A DNA stretch of 64,000 nucleotides from Sycobia sp. Sy_11 (taxonomy: Eukaryota > Arthropoda > Insecta > Hymenoptera > Epichrysomallidae): NCBI GenBank assembly GCA_018907035.1, contig JACCIC010000004.1:7152001-7216000 (forward strand), in the 5' to 3' direction. Both the position numbers and the translations under genes were made by a program. Positions 1-12,735 of the stretch are shown in pieces. The notes under the pieces were generated by a model. It did not search any database. It was not told the origin of the DNA and was given only the letters and a program-made list of their open reading frames with translations. How positions within the stretch are numbered: position 1 is the first letter of the stretch; the number at the start of each line of letters is the position of its first letter.

Positions 1-7
1 TAATTCT

Positions 8-120
8 TGTATGAATGATTTATGTACAAATGCATTTGTTGTAGGAATGATGTATGTACAAATAAATTTATTGTACGAATGGTTCATGTAAAACTGTATT
101 TATTGTTTGAATGATTTAAG
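8..120. repeat. 32-bp imperfect tandem repeat
   Basis: The anchor TGTAnGAATG recurs at positions 8, 40, 72 and (as TGTTTGAATG) 104, an exact 32-bp period. Each unit carries ATGTACAAA-like and TTTAT words. At least three and a half units are present and the array may run off the left edge of the window. Confidence 0.8.
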
Positions 121-191
121 TATTCAAATTTGAGGAAGGAATGTATTTATTTATTGTGAAGTATGAAGTGCAGATCACTCTATTCATTGCT

Positions 192-196
<5 letters not shown>

Positions 197-222
<26 letters not shown>
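197..222. repeat. (CT)n microsatellite
   Basis: A pure CT tract preceded by a short C run. It is followed by AT-rich unique sequence. Confidence 0.95.
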
Positions 223-1264
223 TTGGATGAGCTTTTACTTCTCGAATATTTAAAGGATTCATTTAATGAAAGGACGGAAACTTCGTAGTATCAAAATCAT
301 TAATTTGATACTTTTGTAGAAAGCACTATTCGGAAGAAGTTATGAAACTTAGAATTCTATACAGGCGAGGAATAGGGACCCACCGACATATTTATTGATG
401 TACTCAATATGCATTTTGCGCGAGTATCAGTTTCTTCTTAGCAAGGTGATAGTAATTATGAAAGTATTCTTACTCCTGTTTCATAACAGGAAGTTACATT
501 TAGAATGATAACTGGTGTTGATGTTATACATCTCATCTCACACTTTTCGTGTCAGGCATTTTGTAGAGCAACTTAGCATTTTGTAGAGCGTATTTATTAG
601 GTATTAGGTAATACCATTCATAGGTGAATTTCTGGATACGCATTCAATTTTTCCTTCCCATCTGCAATATTGCAGGTATGCGTCTTGACTGTAAATAAAA
701 AGTTTGACTTAGACCTGTATCGATCTCTGACCTTTGACCATATCTTTTCTTTGCTTTTCTTCAATGCTTCTAGAAAAGATTACTCACGATCAGGTGCAAG
801 ATAAAGTTGTTGTTTTTTTTTTTAATTCACATCTTGTTAACCCCATGCAGATGACTATGAAACTGTTAAATTCAATTGAAACGGCCTTGCTAAAACTAAC
901 AGGAGCTATTAGAGCAGGTTTTTATAAACTACATTTTAAAATAAAATTGACTGAGATCTCGGAAAACACTTGGTGAAACCTGATTAAATATCAAAATTAA
1001 TTGAGATATAATAATTGAATAAATAAAAACACTTGTCTAGGTTTCGCGAATAATTTTTTTATTAAAATACCGACAGCTGTTTCGGCCGATTAGGCCATCA
1101 TCAAAGTTAAAGTTGTATATAAACTGTGAATATTTATACAAGAACAATTGCATAAAACAGGGGGGAGGTGTAAGTACAGCAGGTATAAGAGGAAAGGTCA
1201 GGGAATGTTGGAATTGGAATGTCATTAAGGATATAATAAAGCGAGTACGTATAGAATAATATAC
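223..1264. other. Noncoding flank, no gene recognised
   Basis: AT-rich sequence. The 80-codon frame at 734-976 has no recognisable motif and no splice context, so I do not treat it as a gene. Confidence 0.5.
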
Positions 1265-1266
1265 TA

Positions 1267-2552
1267 TTAGGAGTGTGAATAAGTCTTTCCCGTTTTTTGT
1301 AAGAGATGGCGCCACCAATACTGTGCGAGTATTCAATGGTTACATATGTCATAATCAAAGCTTATTCATATGTCAACAATTCCATACTAACACATTAGTT
1401 AAAATTTTTTCGCATCATAAATTTTTGATATCGTGAAAATGTCGAAATTTGAGCCGAGTCAACGTCATTTGCCGGACGTTTCACTTTATTGGTTCAATTT
1501 GAAGAAATCTGCTGCCGAGACGCATCGATTGCTTCAGGAGGCTTATGGAGAAGGTTGTGTCGATGATTCAAGTGTTCGCGGATGGTTTCGACGCTTCAAA
1601 AGCGGTGATTTCGACGTGGAAGACAAGGAGCGTTCCGGGCGGCCGCAAATCTTTGAAGATCGAGAATTGGCGACTTTGCTTGATGAAGATTCTTGTCAAA
1701 CGCAAGAAGAACTTGCTGAAGCATTGGGAGTTGACCGAACAACCATTTCCAAGCGTTTGAAAGCCATGGGAATGATCCAAAAGCAAGGAAATTGGGTGCC
1801 GTACGAACTGAAGCTGAGAGACGTCGAACGGCGTTTTTTCACTTGCGAACAGCTGCTTCAGCGACATAAAAGAAAGGGTTTTCTGCATCGTATCGTGACT
1901 GGCGATGAAAAGTGGATACGTTACGATAATCCGAAGCGAAGAAAATCATGGGGACTACCCGGCCATGCATCATCATCGACGGCCAAGCCAAATATTCATG
2001 GCGCCAAACTCATGCTCTGTATATGGTGGGACCAGCTAGGTGTGGTTTACTATGAGCTTCTGAAACCGAATGAAAGGATCACAGGCGAGGTCTATCGACG
2101 AAAATTGATGCGTTTGAGCCGCGCACTGCGAGAAAAACGGCCACAATACTCCGACAGGCACGACAAAGTTATTTTGCAACATGACAATGCTCGCCCACAT
2201 GTTGCACCGCCGGTGAAAACATACTTAGAAACGCTCAAATGGGAAGTCCTACCCCACCCGCCGTATAGTCCAGACGTTGCTCCGTCTGATTACCATCTCT
2301 TCAGATCGATGACGCATGGCCTGGCTGACCAGCACTTCCATTCCTACGAGGAAGCCAAAAAATGGGTGGATGACTGGATAGAGGCCAAACCGGTCGAATT
2401 TTTTCGCAACGGGATTCGTATGTTGCCAGAAAGATGCGAAAAAGTTGTAACTAGCGATGGCCAATACTTTCAATAATTCATTTGTAACCATTTTTTCTCA
2501 ATAAAGGCTCAAAATTTGAAAAAAAACGGGAAAGACTTATTCACATACCTGA
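1267..2552 (+). mobile_element. Intact mariner transposon
   Basis: A 1286-bp element flanked by TA on both sides (1265-1266 and 2553-2554). The left end reads TTAGGAGTGTGAATAAG and the reverse complement of the right end reads TCAGGTATGTGAATAAG. Both then continue TCTTTCCCGTTTTTT, giving an inverted repeat of about 30 bp with few mismatches. Length, TA duplication and ends are all typical of a full-length mariner. The transposase frame inside is uninterrupted, so this copy is young or recently active. A GATGGCGCCACC word at 1305-1316 is shared with the decayed mariner at 9528. Confidence 0.95.
1439..2476 (+). CDS. Mariner transposase (DD34D), apparently intact
   Basis: Cut-and-paste transposase of the IS630-Tc1-mariner superfamily. 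The 345-codon frame starts at the ATG at 1439 (MSKFEPS); an in-frame GTG at 1433 is an unlikely start. The N-terminal half is the helix-turn-helix DNA-binding region ([33 protein letters not shown], then WVPYEL). The catalytic triad is visible: D in TGDEKW, D in QHDNARPH, and D in PYSPDVAPSDYHLF. I count 34 residues between the second and third D. The C-terminus SDGQYFQ matches the usual mariner ending. No stop or frameshift is present. Length is the family norm. Subfamily is not assigned. A polyadenylation-like AATAAA follows at about 2500. Confidence 0.95.
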   Translation: MSKFEPSQRHLPDVSLYWFNLKKSAAETHRLLQEAYGEGCVDDSSVRGWFRRFKSGDFDVEDKERSGRPQIFEDRELATLLDEDSCQTQEELAEALGVDRTTISKRLKAMGMIQKQGNWVPYELKLRDVERRFFTCEQLLQRHKRKGFLHRIVTGDEKWIRYDNPKRRKSWGLPGHASSSTAKPNIHGAKLMLCIWWDQLGVVYYELLKPNERITGEVYRRKLMRLSRALREKRPQYSDRHDKVILQHDNARPHVAPPVKTYLETLKWEVLPHPPYSPDVAPSDYHLFRSMTHGLADQHFHSYEEAKKWVDDWIEAKPVEFFRNGIRMLPERCEKVVTSDGQYFQ

Positions 2553-2589
2553 TATATTACAAAATCGCAGCTAGCTGCAAAATTGTAGC

Positions 2590-3310
2590 AATTTGAAAAT
2601 TTTTCATATCATTAGTGTCATTCTTGCCTTTATTTAATGCTTTTTCTATTTGAATATTTTCTAAAATATTTAATCTTTTGTTTTTTAAAGATTATGTAAT
2701 AACTTATAATTTTCTGTGTTTAATTTATGGTTGGAATTTATACAATGCTCTGAAATATCAGTGCAAATTTTATTATTTTGTATTCTTTTTGTCTTCATTT
2801 ATACGTTTATGTAAAAATCTACCAGTTTGACCTATATATATATATATATTCTGTGTTATATTTGTTTTAGGCTTATTATTAACTAGTATTGTCTTTAATT
2901 TATTTTTATTTATATTTATGGTATTTATATTCAACTGTTTAAGGTAATGACAAATTTTATCGCTTAAAAAAGGTATAAAATTAATAAGACAATAAGATGT
3001 ATTTTTTATATTTGACAATGCATATAGGTTATTTAAAAGTAATTTCAATAGTTTGAAATTAAATCATTAATTAAATTCCTATCATAGCCATTATTATATG
3101 CTATCATATTTAATATATTTACTTCTTTATAAAAACCTGTAAGATTTAGAGAAACAGAGAGCAATCTATGTATGCACGCATAAAAGGCGATAAGTTTAAT
3201 ATTGTAGGATTGATTCGAATTATAAGGTATTATAGTATCTATGTAGGTATGTTTTCTAAATATATCAAAGTGAAATTTTTTATTTTCATTCGCTATTTTT
3301 CTGAAATTCT
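2590..3310 (-). mobile_element. Penelope-like retroelement fragment (RT end plus GIY-YIG)
   Basis: Read on the minus strand, this stretch translates (with short interruptions) to the C-terminal part of a Penelope-like ORF. First come RT-thumb words such as HTYIDTIIPYNSNQSYN and HRLLSVSLNLTGFYKEVN. Then comes IPFLSDKICHYLKQLNIN with LKTILVNNKPKTN, the linker region. Last comes a GIY-YIG-like endonuclease segment with YIGQTGRFLHKRINE and downstream SEHCINSNHKLN. A deletion appears to have removed the cysteine-bearing linker just before YIGQTGR. The open part is 2773-3048; the rest is broken. It lies directly beside the intact mariner and is a dead 5'-truncated copy. Confidence 0.7.
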
Positions 3311-5139
3311 ATGTACAATGTATATGAAGTACTGATCGATCTCAACGTCCAGCACATTTGGTATAAAGTTACCTGCAAATTTATATTTAAGTTACACACA
3401 TAGATCCAGCAAAAGAAGAGAGGACAGTCCTGGATCACTTTGTCAAAGCAATTAGTATAACATTGATATCTGTATTATCTTAGTTTATGCCACCGACACT
3501 TTTCAAAGGCGATTCATTCCGGCGGCATTCCCTCATTTGAACTTCAATTATAATACTGGATGCTTTGTAAGAGATAAAATATAGATTTTAATAACATAAT
3601 GACGTGCGTTTCACGAACGACTTAAGGCGGAGTGATCACATCTACACTTCTAGTGCATCCCTAGCTAGGCTGCGGAATGAAACCTGAAGAAACTACACCA
3701 AGGGTATTGTGTGAAGTTCTAAAAGAATATCCGGAAACTCTTTCCATAAATATATTCTCAGTTTTTTTCAAAGAAGAGCTAATGTCACCTAGAACGAACA
3801 GTTAATATGGAATAGAATATCTAAAGTTCAAGGGTCTTAATTCTAGAAGTCTAACTTTTGAGATTTGTAATCTTCTATTGTTCAGTAGAAGAAAAACTTA
3901 AATGTTTGTTCGTTAAAAAAATTTAAAAAAATGAACTTTATGGTCGTTTATTTGGTATTGCCCCGTATGCACTTGTTTCTTGATTTATATATATGTATAT
4001 TTCAGAGATATACAACTTGAGTGTTTAACGAAATGAGTGGTTGCGATTTTCATTTCACTAACTGATAGATTCTTTAAACTGACCTATGTTATTTTTATCA
4101 TTATGCGTTTAATTTTTTATGTATTTTGAATACAATTATCATAATATGCTCTAACAATTAATTTAATACAATTAATGCATTCTAAGCTTCTTGTGACATT
4201 CATTAAATTTACCTAATATCATATTTTATGATATTTATAGTATTTATTGCATTTCTGCTAGAATATAAATTTGATAAAATTCATGCTGAATTACATCAGT
4301 ACGCTGAAAATAAACTCTGAGTGTTAAGTGCCAAATTAGACTGATAATTGACCCAGCAAATTTTTTAATAGAAATTTTGAAATGAATTCTGGTATACACT
4401 ATAAATTATGTTGAAAATGACTTCAAGAGTTGGCGATTTTTTAAATAAAAAATACATGCTATTATAAATACTATTTCTAAATTATGTACTTATACTTTCC
4501 ATAAGTTCAATTTTTAAATATCATATCTATCTTATTTAATAACAATACGTAAACCTATGAGGGAGTTTCGTCATCGGAGAAGCAATTTTTTTTACGTTGA
4601 TTAAATGCATTATATATAAGAAATAAATGAATACCTTTTTTGTTATTTGTGCTAATGGCTCTCATTTCTAATTATATTTATGTAAAAATTATTGATATTA
4701 AATTTTATTTGTTATTTACGCATTTGTCCGTGGGTTTTTACGGATATTCCAGTAAATTTTAACATATTTCCTTTCTTGTGGAAAAATACTATTTAATGGT
4801 TCTTGTTGTAGTATACACAGTGAAAAAACTACAATGTTTATCGTATTTTGTTATATTGGATACAGTTATTCTTATATTGATTAGTACGTAGAAAAATAAG
4901 TTCTAGTTTCCTAAAAGAAGAAGAGGTGTTAAATAATAGGAATAACTAGCATATTTATAAAATACAATAAAAACTATTATTCATTCATAGTTTTACTATA
5001 GAGATAATAAAATTTAAAGTATATATTCTGAATAATTCTGTATACCGTAATGTGAATGTTAATAATTACTTTTAAGGCGAAAAATTAATTTTTCAAAATT
5101 TTATAATTGCAAAATAGAATCTACAGTTTATTATACGAC
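3311..5139. other. AT-rich intergenic DNA
   Basis: No coding frame, RNA gene or clear repeat seen. Confidence 0.5.
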
Positions 5140-5880
5140 ACATCAAACCCCCGCCGCCTTTTTTCCCTCGTAGTATCTTCCTCCGCAAGCCAGTAGTTCT
5201 GGATGGATGAAAGGGAACAAGAGTCCACCGCATCATCGCCGGTATAACGTTGAAATATCAGAGCCTCCCACGCTTCAACGGCCAACATGTCTCTTCGACA
5301 CCTCTAAACCTTCTGGACCGGGGCCCATCGCAGTGACGCGCCTGAATGATGAAAAGAGCCGTGCCTGACAGCGCTCTTTATGCGAATATGAAGGTGACTT
5401 CATTCCAGGAAGGTTTATTTATTCTTCAGCTCTTGAACTCTTATTGAGTAAATTGATAGTACGCAGTCTATAAAGAAACGGAGATGGAGGAGCGAGGCAC
5501 AGAGATTGAAAAGAAATCGACGGCGTAGACGGAATCGCAAGAATAACTTGGAGCGTCCAACTCGCCAATGGCCAGAATTAATTTTCCCGCCGTTGACTTG
5601 TAACCGAGGACGAAAGCGTCCCAGTAGTCCCAGTTTTGGCTAGTGTGGCTGTTGCTTCCAACAAACCTTCCTCCCTTGGATTAGAGACGTCCTTAGGCAT
5701 GTGGTTTGCCTTCCGACAAAGCACACGTTATAAACTGATAGCTCTACCCGCTCGACCGCCCATGGCTAAGCTCCCCTTCCATCTTGAGGGCCTAGGCCAC
5801 CTTACACAATCCGCGGGAACTTCAACAAAAATGTGAATCATGGGCGCGATCCCTAGTTTCCACATTCTACCTTCTCCAGG
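5140..5880. other. GC-richer island of unknown nature
   Basis: Composition shifts abruptly to a much more balanced base content, then back to AT-rich DNA. Only short frames are present and I recognise no domain. It could be an old transposon fragment, conserved noncoding DNA, or an unrecognised upstream exon region of the protease at 6371. It is recorded because the composition clearly differs from both flanks. Confidence 0.4.
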
Positions 5881-6370
5881 CCAACACATACTTGATACAT
5901 ACGGTCAAACCATTAAAACAAAAACATACTCCTTTCCACCGCTCTTGTTTAATAAAAAGTTAAATTTAATGAAGTAAGAGGCATTGAATGTTAGTTTTAC
6001 ATTTTAAAAAATATATTATTAGGTACGGAAAGATTGAAAAAGTTAAAAACAATAGACAGATGTGTGAATAGTAACGACATTTTTGTATAAATAATTTCAC
6101 ATCAAAATAATTAGAAATAAGGGTCATTGGCACAAAAGGGTAACATATTCATTGCAGTATTATATTTAATGCATTTTATCAAGATAAAAGCATTTGGTTA
6201 TCCGGTGATTGTAAACGTCTCTTGTTAGGTTTGACCAATTTGATTGTTGCAAATATAGATATTTACATTTCATCTTCATCAATATTCAGAGTTTCTACTG
6301 TAGATAAAATATATTTCCTACATTTATACGTTTCCTATATATTATAGAAACTTATTAAAATAAATTATAG

Positions 6371-8294
6371 TTTATGGTTTGGAAAATGAAAGAATTATTG
6401 GGGGAGATGTAGCAACAGAAAATCAATTTAAATACCAAGTAGCTATTAAAAAAGAAGGCGTACTTTCATGTGGCGGTGGCATTCTTAGTGATGATCTAAT
6501 CATTACAATTGCTCATTGTGTCTTCGATGTATACTCTGGAAAATTCACTAATAAGATTATTTCCGTTTTTCCATCTGCTGTTAACTTAACAACTAGAGGT
6601 GCTTCAGTAAAGAGATATTTTGTTGCAATGATATATGTACCTAAAAGTTACATAGAACTGTCTCGGAATTCTAACTTACTAAATAACTTCGAAGGCGACA
6701 TAGCTGTACTTAAGGTAAATTTCAGACATTTTTTGACTAGTATGGTATAGTTACGATATACAGAATGTGGTGTCAAATTTGGATCAATTTCAATTAAAAT
6801 TGTCTACCATTCTATATCTTTTTAATAAGTCACAACTATACCATTTAAATAGCTTGATTTATATTTAATATCGTTTTTTAATGAAAGATCGTGTCTATCA
6901 CAACTTTAATTAAATTAATTTAAATTCTGAAAAATCATCATTCAATTCTATATGTCCGATTGCTTTTTACGAGTTCTTTTTTCATTTAATTGTGACGTCC
7001 AACCGAAGTTGGTGCCACCCGGTTAATCCTAACGGCGATTTACTGCCGTTAGTTACCCCTGATTGCCCCCTTGTTTTTTGGCCACGCTTTAACGCTGAAG
7101 CCAGGGATACGCGGGGCGGATCGCGAGATTAATCGTCTCGGCGCGTTCGCATAATTTCGCCGTTCGTGAGGGCCACACTCGAGGCAGCTCCAACACGATC
7201 GGTTGAATATTAGAGCGGCGACGGATCTAATATTCTCTAGGAGGTAGTAGGGGCGCGAGCTTCCTCGGCCTCCAATCCACCTCGCTAGCTATCCGCGCTA
7301 AACTCTAGCGGAGACTGCAAATTCCAGCGACAATTTCCTTGCCTGCAATGACTAGCGTCCCCCGACTCAAAGTCGAGCGCGTGCTTCGCGGAGTTAAAAA
7401 GAAGAAAGAAAAAAAAATAACGCAAAAATGAAATTTCAACGACTTACTTTTATTTTCGAGGAGTTAGCAAAGTAAGAACCGAACAGAGTAAACGCGGCCG
7501 GCAATCTGCTTTCCGCAGTTTTCAGGGCCCGTATTTATAGCCCGAGCTCTGCGCCGTCGAAATTTTCTCCGCTGGAAATTACATCGTGGTGGGGGAGATA
7601 AAGGGACGTTTTTTCTACATGGAGAAAGCCGTCCGTTCATCTCTTACAATTATGATGATTATTTCTGTATTTTAGAACTGCGTATAACTAAGCTATATTT
7701 AAAACATATTCTTATATATATATAAAATAATCAATAAGTTAATTAATAATAACAATTAATTAGTTAATTAATAATGTTATTAATGATAATTTAATGTTAA
7801 ACACAATTATAAGGTTAATTTTAGCTTATTATACATTGTGTTTAAATATAAAACATCCTACTCATCGTAAAAATAGCAATAGTTAATTATACATTAATAT
7901 GACTTAATAATAATAATAATTAATAACGATAATAGTAATAATAATTGAATCGTTGCATTAACAAAAACAGTAATAATAATTTTAATGGTAATGAATATCG
8001 TTTATAATTATAGTAAAAATAGTAATAATAATGTTAATGATAGTAAGAGCAAACTATCAGCGAATAGCGCAGAAATATTATTGAGTAAACTAATTAGAAA
8101 AGTAATATTAAACATAATAATAATCATAATAATAATAATAGCGAAATTAATAATAATGATTAGTGTATAACACCACATAATTATGGTTTAAACTAGTAGT
8201 AACAATTAGTAATTCTTATAATGTTAATAATAATATCGAAGGTATTAATTGGTATAATAATAACAATAACAATAACAATATTAATAATAAAAAT

Positions 8295-8350
<56 letters not shown>

Positions 8351-8533
8351 CGTGAAGGCGACGTTGCCAAACGCTTGTCTCCTTTTTCTTTCTCTATTCT
8401 TACTCACTTTCCCGGGCCTGAAATTCATCGAAAACTCGACGGGTAGGCATGCCGAGGCAATTCGACCGATCCCTCCTTATCCCTGAACAGATATGTACAT
8501 ATATATATACCTACATACGTATACATATATATA

Positions 8534-8583
<50 letters not shown>

Positions 8584-8596
8584 CATATATCCATAT

Positions 8597-8640
<44 letters not shown>

Positions 8641-11600
8641 CTAGATGCAACATAATAGATTTGTTATTTCTATTACAAACTAAAACTAAATGCATTTATT
8701 TACTAATAAGACTATAAAATTGAAATAAAACGCATTTATTTTGAATTGTTTTTATTAAATGGTTTAATATATTTCATTTATGATTTAAATAATATATAAT
8801 GAAAATGGATAACTTAGATCTTTGTCCACGAAATGATCCGATCAGATCAGTTTCCGATTAAACAATGCACGATTTCTTCTCAAAGCTTGCATAACTGTTA
8901 CAGTACTTCAGATATTGGTTTGAAATTGATTTGGACTTATGAATTTTTGATATATACCTCAGCTTTAATACCAGACCACAAAAAATACTTCAATGGTATT
9001 CTAATCACTCAATTTTAACTAGTTTTGAAGGCTATTTCTTGAAATAAATGACTCGTGCAACTTTCTTTATAATAATTCCATTGCAAAAGTTTATTATGGT
9101 TCGCAACTGCACTGCACTTAAATTTTGTCCACCTTAATTTTATTTAATTGTATAAAGAAAAAAATCAGTGAATATTGTATGTCATCTTTTGCATTCATAT
9201 TTTCAAATCATCTATTTTCATTGCTAAAGAAGTAATGTTCGATGATGCCACCATTGCATAAATTGTATTCAATAGTGAATTTTGTGGATGCAATTGGAAT
9301 TAAAAAATCGATTGATAATTTGACTCAGCACAATAAAGATAATTCATCAGAAATAATATACACCAAAACAATTCTGTTAATAAACTAAATCGACCAGATC
9401 AAATATTCATCACCAGATTACTTATTGGCCACACCCAAATTATTCATCAACATCTTATGAGTAAATTACCTATTAACCTGCGCCAAATCTGTAATACCTC
9501 TAAACATAACCCTTAAACTTGAATATATTAGGTGTACAAATAAGTTTCCGCCGTTTTGAAAAGATGGCGCCACCGATAAGATAACATTGAAATTGTCAGC
9601 TGTAAAAAATCGTAATATGTTGATCTATACGATATTCGTATAGTATATCTGGAAACAGTATAACCTTTTAATACTTCTGAGTTTTTTCTAGCATCACTTA
9701 GTTTTTATCATGTTAAGATGTCAAGTTTTGAGTCAAGTAAGCGTCATTTGCGGGAATTGTTAATTTACTTCTTTCATTTAAAGCAATCTGCAGTTGAAGC
9801 ACACCGGCTACTCATAGAAGCATATGGTGATGTTAATTTGAGTGAATGAAGTTGTCGGGAGTGGTTTCAAAAATTTAAAAGTGGTGATTTTGACGTAGAG
9901 CACACGAGGAAGATCTGTGCCAAATGCAAGAAGAACTTGGACAAGAGTTAGAAGTGACTCAGCAGGCTATTTCACAACGTCTCAAAACCCTGAGTATGGT
10001 CCAAAAGCAAGAAACTTGGGTTCCTTACGAATTGAAGCTAAGAGACATCGAGCGTTGCTTATTCGCTTGCGAATAATTGTTGAAAAGGTAAAATCGCAAA
10101 GGATTTCTACATCGAATAGTGACGGGAGTCGAAAAGTGGATTCCTACAACCCAAAGCGCAGGAAGGCATGGGGTAAGCCCGGGCATGCCTCTACTTCGAT
10201 GGCTAAGCCAAAGATTCATGGCAAGAAGTTAATGCTGTGCATTTGGTGGGATCAGCTTGGAGTAATCTATTACGAACTACTCAACATAATCAAACTGTCA
10301 CCAGGGAACTTCACCAATAACAGCTGATGCAATTGAGCCGAGCATTGAAGATTAAACGTCCACAATATGCCCAAAGGCATGGAAAGTCATTTTTCAGCAT
10401 GACAACGCTCGACCACATGTTGCAAAAATCGTAAACGAAACGTTAGAAACACTAAATTGGGACGTCCTACCCCATCCGCCATATTCACCAGACATTGCTC
10501 TTTCAGACTACTACCTATTCCAGTCGATGACTCATGGTCTAGCTGAGCAGCACTTCACTTCCTACGAGGAATTGAAGAAATTCGTGGATCGCCTCAAAAG
10601 ACGAGCAATTTTTTAGACGAGGTATCCACTTGCTGCCCGAAAGAAGACCAAAAGTAGTCGAAAGTGATGGGCAATATTTTGAATGACATTATTTGTACCT
10701 TTTTTTACAATAAATTCTTATTTCTTTATAAAAAAAAACAATAATAAATCACTAACTTTAACAAGAGAGATAAAACTACAAGGAAGCTACATAAAAGAAT
10801 TACTATAAGAATTCGAACAATGTAAAAAAGTAATAAATCTAATAGATAAACTAAAAATAAAAAAATTTATATAAAATATTATCAATGTAAACTAAAATTT
10901 TGATATTGTATTTAAATCTGTATTGATCGCTAATACCTTTCAGAAGATTTGACCCCATAAATAAATTTAATAAAAAGATAATTCTGTATATTATTAAAGC
11001 AGTTCAGTTAGAAATGAGTTTTGTTAGAGAATGGGATTTGTCAATAAACATCTTAATCGGTTTCCATCGCTTCTAATCCTAATCTGCAAGATCGCCATGT
11101 AAACAATGATCATTTGGCTTGAATTCTTATACCAACATTTAGGAATGCAAACTAAATTCCAAATGAAAAATAGGACAAGTGATCTGGATAGATTGACCCA
11201 GCTCTTACGAGCGGTGCGGAATTGGTATATTATTTCGGATGGATACACTTCTGTGTGTACCACGAAAATATTTTCGGCATTACATTTTCTACGAATTTTA
11301 TTCAGTTACTTATAGTTGTACAAAATAAATTCAATGTCCTACTTTTGAATGATACGATATATAATGTCCTCGGAAGGAATAAAATAACAACCGTATACTG
11401 TAGGGATGGCTTTTTGAGAAGCAACATTTCTCGAATTTGAATAGAAAATTTGAAAAGTTTCAAAATGTTACGGCACTGCGAGCTTGTTCATTGTGAACTG
11501 TCGTACTTTTCTGAATACAATCAATGCGAAATGTAAAAAAATTCATTGATAAATATGCCTGCTATGAGCTCTCAAAATCCTATGCTATTAAAAAACAAAA

Positions 11601-12689
11601 TATGATTTCCTATCGCGCTTGTATTTCCATAAGTAATTTCCATAATATCACAAGGTATAAAATAAGCGATACTTACAGATATGTTTTTTGAACTCTTTTT
11701 CTCAAATATTTGTTGAGCAGTATAAGTACAAAAAATTATGAAAAATTTTTCCTTGGATATGGCAAGAAAAAATAAGTTTATACTTACAACATAAAGCAAT
11801 TTACGGTAAATATTCATATATTAAGTATCAAATTTCAAGATTGTGATATAAGAGAATTGCATGTATTCATAAGCCTGAAAAGTTATACGTGTTTTAAGAA
11901 CTACGGCTGCTTACACAAAACATTTGGTTTAAATGTGGTAGTTGGGCAATATTAACATATTTTGATTAAAAAAAAGCTTGGTCTCTTCGAAGCGCGGATT
12001 TGAATCTTTTAGATTACTATACTAATAGTATGAGGACAATAGTAAGTAGCATTCGCATATATGAACCGTGACTAATTGAAGCGAAACTGCAAACAATTCT
12101 GACCCAAAAGCAAGGAATAGTCCAAGCAAAAAAGTTGTATTCAATGAATTTGTTACACATAATATAATGATTACTATAGTTATAAATGAATTTTAAAGTT
12201 ATTTATTTTCATAATGATCGTCTAATTTAAAAACGGTTCAAGTTGTTCTATTTTTGACGCTATATTCTGTATAATAACTATTATGTACTCTGTATAATTA
12301 GTAAATAAATAAATATACTATCTATACTTTGTATAATATAGTTTTTTGAAAAGAAATAATTTTTCCCTTGCATACAAAGTTAGTAAAAAAACATAATACA
12401 TAAAAATGTGCATTCTTTCGATAGTTCGAAAAATGTATTCAAGAATAAAAATTACTTTTTTATTATATTATAATGTTAAGATCCTATTATTAATTTAATA
12501 TTTGGTTTTATTGCTAGAGCAAAAGACTCGTAATTTAATAATCCGAATTCACGTTGGGGTCTTTCTCGATTGAGAGCACACGTATTGCTGTAAAAAATTA
12601 CATGTACTTTGTTTACAAACACATCGTAGACCTTTATCACTGATTAGCATGTAGTAATTTAGGAGCATATATATAACGACGTGAATAAC

Positions 12690-12735
<46 letters not shown>

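Noticed and set aside
734..976. 80-codon plus frame near the left edge
   Set aside because: It includes a long Phe run from a poly-T tract, has no domain, and reads like AT-rich noncoding DNA.
1037..1358. Minus-strand frames of 99 and 74 codons
   Set aside because: They overlap the mariner left end, have no motif, and are interrupted by the terminal repeat.
5636..5836. 66-codon plus frame in the GC-richer island
   Set aside because: Frame length is expected by chance in GC-richer DNA and no motif is seen.
8449..8717. Several 60-74 codon frames on both strands rich in Tyr-Ile
   Set aside because: They are translations of a (TA)n microsatellite.
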